Part shown: piece by piece, positions 1 through 5,058 of the stretch
How the letters are laid out: each line of letters begins with the position of its first letter
Position numbering within the stretch: position 1 is the stretch's first letter
NCBI GenBank assembly: GCA_031260365.1
Contig: JAIRJY010000035.1
Coordinates: forward strand, 1-9,294
Length of the DNA stretch: 9,294 nt
Direction: 5' to 3'
From: Nitrososphaerota archaeon
GTDB lineage: Archaea; Thermoproteota; Bathyarchaeia; Bathyarchaeales; Bathycorpusculaceae
Position numbers and translations under genes: made by a program
Notes under the pieces: model-generated
What the model saw: only the letters and a program-made list of their open reading frames with translations
What the model was told of the DNA's origin: nothing
Database searches by the model: none

Positions 1-478
1 CTAAACCCAAAATAGCACTGGTTGCCATGCAACCGGGACAGGCAACAAGCCGAGCACCTTTAATTTCTTCGCGATGCAATTCAGGTAAACCATAAACAGC
101 TTCTTCAAGCAATTCAGGGCGAGCATGTTTCCAGCCATAATATGTTTCATACTCAACATGATTCTTTAGACGAAAATCAGCACTCATATCTATAACTTTA
201 AGACCTGTATCAAGAAGACTAGGAACAATATTAACTGAACTACCATGAGGAGTTGCTGTGAAAACTAAATCACAATTTTTTTGAAGCACAGTTATATCCT
301 GAGGCACAAATTTAAGTTGAGTTATGCCGCGAAGATTAGGATGGATATTAAAGATGTATTCACCAATGTTTTGACGTGAAGTAACCATAGTTACTTCTAC
401 GTACGGATGTAAGAGCAACAGCCGCAAGAGTTCCCCACCAACATACCCTGAACCGCCAATTATTCCTATTTTCACCAT
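1..478 (-). CDS. lysY: LysY/ArgC-type acyl-phosphate reductase, partial (3' end beyond left edge)
   Basis: This is the N-terminal 159 residues of an NADPH-dependent reductase that converts a LysW-bound aminoadipyl (or glutamyl) phosphate to the semialdehyde. It starts at the ATG on 476-478, and an AGGAG ribosome binding site (complement of 486-490) lies 7 bases upstream. The protein opens with the Rossmann motif GIIGGSGYVGGEL (residues 5-17). It continues with TATPHG (74-79) and DMSADFRL (97-104), both typical of the ArgC/LysY family. The catalytic cysteine is C150 in ACPGCMAT. The GC-x-AT form resembles LysY, whereas classical ArgC usually has GCYPT. The gene begins 24 bases after lysX ends, so it is co-transcribed with lysW and lysX. 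A role in arginine synthesis as well, as in Sulfolobus and Thermococcales, cannot be excluded. The C-terminal half is outside the window. Confidence 0.93.
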   Translation of the reverse strand, partial: MVKIGIIGGSGYVGGELLRLLLLHPYVEVTMVTSRQNIGEYIFNIHPNLRGITQLKFVPQDITVLQKNCDLVFTATPHGSSVNIVPSLLDTGLKVIDMSADFRLKNHVEYETYYGWKHARPELLEEAVYGLPELHREEIKGARLVACPGCMATSAILGL

Positions 479-485
479 TTTTCTT

Positions 486-490
486 CTCCT
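486..490 (-). promoter_or_regulatory. Shine-Dalgarno site of lysY
   Basis: AGGAG on the minus strand lies 7 bases before the ATG at 478-476, in the 24-base gap after lysX. It fixes the lysY start and suggests that lysY is translated independently from a shared lysWXY message. Confidence 0.8.
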
Positions 491-502
491 TTTGTTGCCA
501 TT

Positions 503-1684
503 TTAGCCAATTAGACTTTGTGCAGCCTTTAGAAGCGGAACTGCCACGTTTAAACCTGTTACGAGTCGCGTGTTTTCCCAGAACTCGGGACAGGAGTTTG
601 CCTCATGAAACACCAGAGTGTTTTTGTTGTTTTCTATATTTTCATCAAGTACGTTTTTAACTTTCTGATAAGAACTCGAACAGGCATATGTACTAAAAGC
701 TTGTTCTAACCTGTTGTTCCAAACTGGAAAATTTGTTAGTCGTGTTTCATCAATTTTCGCTTTTTGTACTGGCGCATATTCTTTGGTAGCAATGTCAAGT
801 TGAGTTTTTAGGTAAATCTCGTCTATCTTGTTGTTGTCAGCATTATTTACCATTGCATCAAGTGCAAAAATCCAAGCTTCACTATTCTTACCCAATGTGT
901 CGCCACATTTGTTTGCTAAGTCAACTACATTTTGAGGCAGTTTAGCTTCAAACACCAAGTTTCCAAGAAAAGTATTTGTGCGGAAATCTTTGAACCCTGC
1001 CCGCGCAAGTGCCTTATTGTGACATACCGGTTGTTTACCTTTTTCTTTATAGACTATTATGCGTAGATCGTAAAACCATTTTTTAATAAATTCTTGGGCA
1101 ACTACACCTATTGGATTTATGATATTTGGTTTTGTTTCACGTATATTTGAGAGAAGCTCTTCACGAGTTTTGGAGAGCATAATCAGTTTACCGTGAGTAC
1201 CAGCGTCTGCTTTAATTACTATACCATCGTCAATAGGGAATTCCATTTGAAATAAATCAGCGATGTCTGCTTCATTGTGAATTTCTTTATGGTCTTTCAT
1301 AAAATCAGAAGCATCACAAGGTACAAACGCCGTTTTAGGAACTGGTAAACCAGCTTTCCAAAGTTTTAGCAAAGTGCGTAGTTTGCTGTAACATGTGAAT
1401 TCTACTTGACTGGTATTTAGGGTTTTTTTATCAAACATTTCCAGAATATATGAAGCTTGTAAGCGGCGGTTTTTACTTTGGGCTCGATTAAGTACAACAA
1501 CGGTTTGGTCTAAAGTTTCAGTGTAGCTTTTGCCTTTAGTTTTAGCAGTAAAACCCTCCTTTGATATCGTTAGGGCTATTTTACGAAAAGGTATGAATTT
1601 AAGGTCTATACCGAGTTGCTGTGCAGTTTGCTTTATACCTGCTTCATCATTTTCTGATCGTTCATAAAGTAGAGCTATACTCAT
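503..1684 (-). CDS. lysX: LysX-like ATP-grasp ligase with a large internal insertion
   Basis: This is an ATP-dependent ligase that joins alpha-aminoadipate (LysX) or glutamate (ArgX) to the C-terminal glutamate of LysW. The N-terminus MSIALLYERSENDE aligns with the LysX start, and KAGLPVPKTA (110-119) is the family's pre-ATP-grasp segment. K158 with GTHGK (162-166) fits the ATP-binding lysine and glycine loop. QEFIKKWFYDLRI (197-209) matches the QEYV..DIR motif. D275, E361 and N363 (in FHEANSCPEF) fit the metal ligands, followed by TGLNVAVPLL (376-385). At 393 residues it is about 110 longer than usual LysX (around 280). Most of the excess lies at about 279-356, between two conserved core strands. 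The usual NTARGG loop reads NTFLGN (237-242). It sits between lysW (68 bases upstream) and lysY. The ribosome binding site is weak (GGAA about 12 bases upstream). LysX fits best by context, but substrate specificity is uncertain. Confidence 0.85.
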   Translation of the reverse strand: MSIALLYERSENDEAGIKQTAQQLGIDLKFIPFRKIALTISKEGFTAKTKGKSYTETLDQTVVVLNRAQSKNRRLQASYILEMFDKKTLNTSQVEFTCYSKLRTLLKLWKAGLPVPKTAFVPCDASDFMKDHKEIHNEADIADLFQMEFPIDDGIVIKADAGTHGKLIMLSKTREELLSNIRETKPNIINPIGVVAQEFIKKWFYDLRIIVYKEKGKQPVCHNKALARAGFKDFRTNTFLGNLVFEAKLPQNVVDLANKCGDTLGKNSEAWIFALDAMVNNADNNKIDEIYLKTQLDIATKEYAPVQKAKIDETRLTNFPVWNNRLEQAFSTYACSSSYQKVKNVLDENIENNKNTLVFHEANSCPEFWENTRLVTGLNVAVPLLKAAQSLIG

Positions 1685-1752
1685 CGTGAGATAGATTCCT
1701 TTTCAAAAAGAGGTATTATAATAAAATAGTAGAAAGAATGGTTGTTAACTGT

Positions 1753-1929
1753 TTATTCGCCCCAGTCTTCGCCTTCAATGGTTAACTCTTGAAGTTCTAC
1801 GCGCCCGTCTTTAGCTATTTTTACTTCGAGTTCAAGTCCACAACCAGAGCAACTAATAATTTCACCAATTTCAGTATCTTGTGGTATTTCTAGTTCTGCA
1901 TCACAATCAGGACATTTTGTTTTGCACAT
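1753..1929 (-). CDS. lysW: LysW amino-group carrier protein
   Basis: This is a small acidic carrier protein. The gamma-carboxyl of its last glutamate carries aminoadipate (and in some archaea glutamate) through lysine or ornithine synthesis, protecting the amino group and giving the enzymes a handle. With the start at 1929 it has 58 residues. A zinc ribbon is formed by C6, C9, C27 and C30 (CPDC and CSGC). An acidic C-terminal half ends in the diagnostic EDWGE. An upstream in-frame ATG at 1968 would give 71 residues with a 13-residue leader (VNHTNLNQ...). I prefer 1929 because LysW proteins are usually 53-60 residues and begin just before the first CPxC, but neither start has a strong ribosome binding site. 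It is the first gene of the minus-strand lysWXY cluster and is divergent from the Lrp-type regulator. Confidence 0.93.
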   Translation of the reverse strand: MCKTKCPDCDAELEIPQDTEIGEIISCSGCGLELEVKIAKDGRVELQELTIEGEDWGE

Positions 1930-2020
1930 GCTTGTTTCTTGCTGATTTAAATTTGTGTGGTTTACCATTGCTTTATTTCACTTTTTTATTAGAAATGAAC
2001 GTCTTATTAAAAACGAGTAT

Positions 2021-2029
2021 CTTTTAAAC
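2021..2029 (-). promoter_or_regulatory. Candidate TATA box for the lysWXY operon
   Basis: The minus strand reads GTTTAAAAG here, close to the archaeal box A pattern. The expected transcription start about 25 bases downstream would fall near 2000, giving a leader of about 30 bases to the ATG at 1968 or 70 bases to the ATG at 1929. A second AT-rich candidate (TTTTTAATAAG, complement of 2003-2013) lies closer. I cannot choose between them by eye. Confidence 0.35.
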
Positions 2030-2044
2030 ATTGTGACTTAAATG

Positions 2045-2104
2045 TTACAGGTTATCAAATAAATGTTCCAAATAGTACAAAACGTCATTATTAAGAACCT
2101 GTAA
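2045..2104. repeat. 9-bp inverted repeat pair, candidate operator of the divergent lysW/lrp region
   Basis: TTACAGGTT (2045-2053) and its exact reverse complement AACCTGTAA (2096-2104) face each other in the lysW-lrp intergenic region. Their centres are 51 bases apart, close to five helical turns, which would place both sites on the same DNA face. Lrp/AsnC regulators commonly bind multiple phased sites as dimers or octamers, so a role as the binding region of the adjacent LysM-like regulator is plausible. The repeat is observed; the function is inferred. Confidence 0.45.
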
Positions 2105-2176
2105 ACAAAAAACTGCGAAACAGAAACATAAAAACGAAAAAACACATTTTTTTCAATAACTAATACGCCAAAATCG

Positions 2177-2184
2177 TTAAATTT
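2177..2184 (+). promoter_or_regulatory. Candidate TATA box for the Lrp-type regulator
   Basis: TTAAATTT is preceded by the purine-rich stretch CCAAAATCG, an acceptable BRE-like element. A start site about 25 bases downstream would fall near 2203-2207, giving a very short leader that still includes the GGTGA site at 2206-2210. Confidence 0.4.
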
Positions 2185-2216
2185 GAACAGGACTTGTTAA
2201 TTACTGGTGAAGGTAC

Positions 2217-2627
2217 ATGGATGAAACAGATAAAAAAATCATAAAAATACTAAAAGACGACTCAAGAGCAGGCTACGTTGAAATAGGCAACCAAATAGGC
2301 TTAACTGAAGGTGCTGTTAGAAAAAGAATCAAGACCTTAACAGACGATGGTACCATTTGTAAATTCACAGTAAAAATAGGTGTAACTGAAAGTGCAGAAG
2401 CTATAACACTGTTAACTGTAAATCCATCATACCCCACACAAGAAGTAACAAGACGCATACAATTAATTACCAATGTAGAAACCATCTACGAAGTAACAGG
2501 AGAATACGATATCATAGCAGTTATCAGTGGCATGAACGTAGTTGAAGTTAACGAGTGTATAGAAAAAATTCGACGTGTTGAAGGAATAATGAAAACTAAC
2601 ACAATGATAGTTCTGCGCAACATCTAA
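2217..2627 (+). CDS. Lrp/AsnC-family transcription regulator, LysM-like
   Basis: This is a 136-residue DNA-binding regulator of the Lrp/AsnC (feast/famine) family. The N-terminal winged helix-turn-helix covers about residues 2-50: DETDKKIIKILKDDSR, then a first helix around YVEIGNQIGLT and a recognition helix around EGAVRKRIKTL. The C-terminal RAM (ligand-binding ACT-like) domain covers about 61-136, with YEVTGEYDIIAVI and an IEKIRRVEGIMKTNTMIVL tail. The ATG at 2217 has GGTGA at 2206-2210, six bases upstream. It is transcribed divergently from lysWXY, like Sulfolobus LysM, an Lrp-type activator of the lysWXJK operon that responds to lysine. Control of the adjacent lysine genes is therefore the natural inference, but the ligand cannot be read from sequence. 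It may also affect the aspartate kinase-aro operon 380 bases downstream. Confidence 0.92.
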   Translation: MDETDKKIIKILKDDSRAGYVEIGNQIGLTEGAVRKRIKTLTDDGTICKFTVKIGVTESAEAITLLTVNPSYPTQEVTRRIQLITNVETIYEVTGEYDIIAVISGMNVVEVNECIEKIRRVEGIMKTNTMIVLRNI

Positions 2628-2781
2628 AATCATGTTGATCAATAAAAAGTAGACAAACAAAACCTAAACAACTACTTATGACTACAGGATCCCGTTATAA
2701 AGGCTCAAATGTAAATATACAAAACAAAAATCTCATAAACCTAACAATTTAACTGCATCATCCAAAAATAACAGATACTCA

Positions 2782-2787
2782 TTTTTT
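2782..2787 (+). terminator. Possible T-run terminator after the Lrp-type regulator
   Basis: TTTTTT on the plus strand lies about 155 bases after the lrp stop, with no obvious stem before it. Archaeal RNA polymerase can terminate at T runs alone, so this is a weak candidate. Confidence 0.2.
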
Positions 2788-2825
2788 CATTATTAAAGTA
2801 ACAGCAATCCTTTCTTCGTCTGTTT

Positions 2826-2841
2826 CCGAAATGCTTATATT
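2826..2841 (+). promoter_or_regulatory. Candidate distal BRE-TATA promoter for the aspartate kinase-aro operon
   Basis: CCGAAA followed by TGCTTATATT is a good match to the archaeal BRE plus box A layout. A start site near 2861 would give a leader of about 145 bases containing both TTCGAA boxes and the hairpin at 2958-2987. It competes with the proximal TATA candidate at 2945-2957. Confidence 0.35.
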
Positions 2842-2866
2842 TTTTTGGTCATAATCAAATCTAAGG

Positions 2867-2927
2867 TTCGAAGTAAGTGGTAAATCTTCACGTTAATTCG
2901 AGAAAGTTTCAAAATTGTAGCTTCGAA
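2867..2927. repeat. TTCGAA palindromic boxes upstream of the aspartate kinase operon
   Basis: Two TTCGAA palindromes sit at 2867-2872 and 2922-2927, with a near copy TTCGAG at 2897-2902. As 7-mers the outer ones are inverted (TTCGAAG and CTTCGAA). Their centres are 55 bases apart. The second lies about 20 bases upstream of the proximal TATA candidate, a normal place for an archaeal regulator site. No known regulator is assigned. Confidence 0.3.
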
Positions 2928-2944
2928 TACGGTTTTTACTATTA

Positions 2945-2957
2945 TTTTTATAATTAA
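2945..2957 (+). promoter_or_regulatory. Candidate proximal TATA box for the aspartate kinase-aro operon
   Basis: TTTTTATAATTAA would place the transcription start about 25 bases downstream, near 2976-2980. That leaves a leader of about 30 bases containing the GGTGTGA site and the start at 3008. The BRE position upstream is poor (TACTATTA). Confidence 0.4.
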
Positions 2958-2987
2958 TCCAGAACTGAAAAAACGAAATGTTCTGGA
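2958..2987 (+). promoter_or_regulatory. Inverted repeat/hairpin just ahead of the aspartate kinase gene
   Basis: TCCAGAAC (2958-2965) and GTTCTGGA (2980-2987) are perfect 8-bp inverted arms around a 14-base A-rich loop. The right arm ends ten bases before the GGTGTGA ribosome binding site. As DNA it would cover the start site predicted from the proximal TATA box, a position typical for a repressor operator. As RNA it could form a leader hairpin if transcription begins at the distal promoter. The structure is seen; the function is inferred. Confidence 0.45.
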
Positions 2988-2996
2988 CCGATCATT

Positions 2997-3003
2997 GGTG
3001 TGA
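2997..3003 (+). promoter_or_regulatory. Shine-Dalgarno site choosing the aspartate kinase start
   Basis: GGTGTGA lies immediately upstream of the ATG at 3008 (four bases from its end, seven from GGTG). It supports 3008 over the upstream in-frame ATG at 2978, which has only an A-rich, SD-less sequence before it. Confidence 0.65.
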
Positions 3004-3007
3004 AATT

Positions 3008-4252
3008 ATGGAAAAATTAAAATCTGATAAAAAAATTGTGGTCAAATTTGGTGGTTCAAGCCTTGCAGATCACGAAAAGTTACTGAAAGCTGTAAAGGCG
3101 GTTGTTTCAGAAGCTAAAAGAGGAACCAAAATTGCAGTCGTTGTCTCAGCTATGGGTAAAACTACGGATATACTTATGACCACAGCTAAAAATACTTCAG
3201 ATGGCAAATTGACTAAACATGAATTAGATGACATTATCTCTATGGGCGAACGCACAAGTGTACGTATTTTTGCAGCTGCACTACGTAATAACGGTGTTGA
3301 TTCCTGTTATTTTGATCCAATGGAAAATAAGTGGCCAATAATCACGGACGACTCGTTCCAAAACGCAAATCCAGACATTAAAGAATGTAACAAAAACATC
3401 AAGAGGTGTGTTCTTCCACTTATAGAAAAAGGCACAATACCGGTAATTGCAGGTTTTGTGGGCAAAACCAAAAATAACAAAATCACTACATTAGGCAGAG
3501 GTGGAAGTGACACTACTGCATTTATTATAGGTGAAGGCATAGGTGCAGAGCAGATTATACTTGTTACTGACGCTGAGGGTATAATGTCAAGTGACCCAAA
3601 AATCGTCCAAAATCCAAAACTTTTACCAGAGATAAATGTTAACACCCTTGTAGGTTTAGCTGATTCTGGAGCAAAGTTCATTCACAGCAAAGCTCTTAAG
3701 TATAAACCTATAGACATTGATGTTAAAGTTATGAGCAACAAACATGATGATTTGAGCAAAACAGGCACTTTAATCAAAGACGCATTAGTGTGGGAACTTG
3801 ATGCTGAAATAGCCAGTGTGACACCTGTTGCTGAAATAACTGTTATTGGAAATGGTATATCAAATAACATAAAAATCATAACAGAAATGATTGAGAGAGT
3901 AAGGCAACACACCGCATTATTAGGCATGTCGATGAATGCAAATTCTGTTATATTTTACATAAATCAAGAAAATAACATAGTAGAACTCTTCAATCAAATA
4001 CATCAAATCACAATAGATAACAAAGAGACAATTGCTATGGCAGTCAAAAAAGACCTCGCGTTTATCCAAACCAGCGGTATAGGTCTTGAAGAAACTCATG
4101 GCATTATTGGAAAAATCAGTGAAGATTTAAGACACGCGGGCATTAACATTTCAGGTATCTTGACAATTACTTCAAGTATTTTGCTGTTTGTAGATTGGAG
4201 CGAAAAAGAAAGAGCATTAGGACTTATTAAAACTTCATTAAAAACACATTAG
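3008..4252 (+). CDS. Aspartate kinase with C-terminal ACT region
   Basis: Phosphorylates aspartate to aspartyl-4-phosphate, the precursor of aspartate semialdehyde. With the start at 3008 it has 414 residues, within the usual range. The amino acid kinase domain shows VVKFGGSSL (11-19), the SMGER motif (78-82) with E81, TLGRGGSDTTA (161-171) and VTDAEGIMSSDPKIV (186-200). The ACT region follows from about residue 268, with one repeat around AEITVIGNG and another around LAFIQTSGIGLEETHGIIGKI. These domains bind feedback effectors. An in-frame ATG at 2978 would add ten residues (MFWTDHWCEI) but lacks a ribosome binding site and falls in the hairpin. The gene heads the operon, 14 bases before aroA'. 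The semialdehyde derived from its product is the amino donor in ADH synthesis, which explains its place. Lysine appears to come from the LysW route, so inhibition by lysine is not expected; the effector is unknown. Confidence 0.93.
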   Translation: MEKLKSDKKIVVKFGGSSLADHEKLLKAVKAVVSEAKRGTKIAVVVSAMGKTTDILMTTAKNTSDGKLTKHELDDIISMGERTSVRIFAAALRNNGVDSCYFDPMENKWPIITDDSFQNANPDIKECNKNIKRCVLPLIEKGTIPVIAGFVGKTKNNKITTLGRGGSDTTAFIIGEGIGAEQIILVTDAEGIMSSDPKIVQNPKLLPEINVNTLVGLADSGAKFIHSKALKYKPIDIDVKVMSNKHDDLSKTGTLIKDALVWELDAEIASVTPVAEITVIGNGISNNIKIITEMIERVRQHTALLGMSMNANSVIFYINQENNIVELFNQIHQITIDNKETIAMAVKKDLAFIQTSGIGLEETHGIIGKISEDLRHAGINISGILTITSSILLFVDWSEKERALGLIKTSLKTH

Positions 4253-4266
4253 AGAGATGGTAACAC

Positions 4267-5058
4267 TTGAATCAAGGCAAAATCAAACGAATGAAAAGGA
4301 TATTTCAGCGAGATAATCGTACAATAATTGTTCCTATGGATCACGGCGTAACAATTGGTCCTATACGAGGCATCACTAACATGCAACAAACAATTGACCA
4401 ACTCGTTGAAGGGGGCGTTGATGCAGTTCTTGTCCATAAAGGCATTGTAAATACTGTTAACACCATAGACACCGGGTTAATCGTGATGCTTAGTGGCATG
4501 TCAAATCTTAATCCAAACATAAACAATAAAGTTCAAGTCTGTAGTGTAAAAGAAGCGTCACGCATAGGTGCAGACGCAGTTGCCGTACACGTAAATATAG
4601 GTACTCAGGAAGAAGATAAAATGCTAACTAATCTTGGAAAGGTAGCTGAAGAATGTGAGAATTTTGGTTTGCCCCTTCTTGCTATGATGTATCCTCGAGG
4701 ACCAAAAATCACAAATGAGCATTCTCCTGAAGTGGTAGCTCATGCTGCTCGAATTGGCGCAGAACTTGGTGCAGACATAATCAAAACCAATTACACAGGA
4801 ACCATAGAAACATTTAAGCAAGTTACAGAAAGCTGTCCAGTTCCAGTTCTCATTGCAGGTGGACAAAAATGTGAAGCCACAGAAGATCTTTTACGAATCA
4901 CAAATGATGCACTTAAAGCTGGAGCAGCGGGACTTTCAATGGGACGTAATGTGTTTCAATGTGATAATCAAACTTTGATTGTTAAAGCACTTTCAGCAAT
5001 TGTACATAAAGGTATATCTATAGAGCAAGCGCAAAAAATTCTTGGTGAAAAAATTTGA
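4267..5058 (+). CDS. aroA': 2-amino-3,7-dideoxy-D-threo-hept-6-ulosonate (ADH) synthase
   Basis: First step of the archaeal route to dehydroquinate: a class I aldolase-type enzyme that joins a C3 unit from 6-deoxy-5-ketofructose 1-phosphate to aspartate semialdehyde. It replaces DAHP synthase. The 263 residues form a TIM barrel of usual length (the Methanocaldococcus MJ0400 type). Visible family motifs are IVPMDHGVTIGPI (21-33) with D25, LVHKGIV (55-61), VHVNIGTQEEDK (108-118), AMMYPRG (139-145) with Y142, IIKTNYTGT (171-179) with the Schiff-base lysine K173, and LIAGGQK (195-201). The start is TTG at 4267. It keeps the conserved GKIKRMKRIF segment, and GAGATGG (4254-4260) lies six bases upstream. 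The next ATG at 4291 would cut that segment. It follows aspartate kinase by 14 bases and overlaps aroB' by four. The lsrF/fba-like aldolase family is related, but context and motifs favour ADH synthase. Confidence 0.93.
   Translation: MNQGKIKRMKRIFQRDNRTIIVPMDHGVTIGPIRGITNMQQTIDQLVEGGVDAVLVHKGIVNTVNTIDTGLIVMLSGMSNLNPNINNKVQVCSVKEASRIGADAVAVHVNIGTQEEDKMLTNLGKVAEECENFGLPLLAMMYPRGPKITNEHSPEVVAHAARIGAELGADIIKTNYTGTIETFKQVTESCPVPVLIAGGQKCEATEDLLRITNDALKAGAAGLSMGRNVFQCDNQTLIVKALSAIVHKGISIEQAQKILGEKI
5044..5048 (+). promoter_or_regulatory. Shine-Dalgarno site supporting the TTG start of aroB'
   Basis: GGTGA lies inside the last codons of aroA', six bases before the TTG at 5055. This is the same motif and spacing as at the lrp gene, and it makes the unusual TTG start believable. 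Confidence 0.8.

Larger units (their letters stand above)
2779..2945 (-). pseudogene. Possible remnant of a small unidentified gene
   Basis: Two adjoining minus-strand frames read like one protein of about 55-60 residues. The upstream frame gives IIVKTVFEATILKLSRINVK (about 2945-2886). The downstream frame gives EDLPLTSNLRFDYDQK, then ISISETDEERIAVTLIMKK, and ends in TGA at 2781-2779. A single missing base around 2884-2888 would join them. There is no ATG, GTG or TTG in frame at the head; ATA codons stand where a start would be expected. The mix of acidic, basic and hydrophobic residues is protein-like, and I do not recognise the family. It may be a decayed gene, an assembly frameshift, or chance. 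It overlaps the likely promoter of the aspartate kinase operon, which favours decay or chance. Confidence 0.28.
2628..3007. other. Intergenic region of about 380 bases upstream of the aspartate kinase-aro operon
   Basis: No intact gene was found here. A short palindrome TTGATCAA (2635-2642) follows the lrp stop. A T run (2782-2787) could end lrp transcription. Two promoter candidates (2826-2841 and 2945-2957), TTCGAA boxes (2867-2872, 2922-2927) and a hairpin (2958-2987) lead into the next gene. The minus strand at 2779-2945 carries protein-like but interrupted reading frames, listed separately. The stretch 2650-2775 shows nothing recognisable. Confidence 0.6.

Noticed and set aside
1930..1968. 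Longer LysW start at 1968
   Set aside because: It would add 13 residues before the CPxC zinc ribbon, unlike most LysW proteins. It is not excluded, since neither start has a clear ribosome binding site.
2463..2660. Minus-strand open frame overlapping the 3' end of the Lrp gene
   Set aside because: It is mostly antisense to the RAM domain, with a low-complexity hydrophobic and aromatic composition typical of antisense AT-rich DNA.
2978..3007. Longer aspartate kinase start at 2978
   Set aside because: The extra ten residues are not family-like, there is no ribosome binding site, and the ATG sits in an inverted repeat. GGTGTGA supports 3008. A leaderless start at 2978 remains possible from the proximal TATA position.
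3307..3681. 124-residue minus-strand open frame inside aspartate kinase
   Set aside because: It is a shadow of a clearly identified gene, with no family resemblance, ribosome binding site or room for its own promoter.
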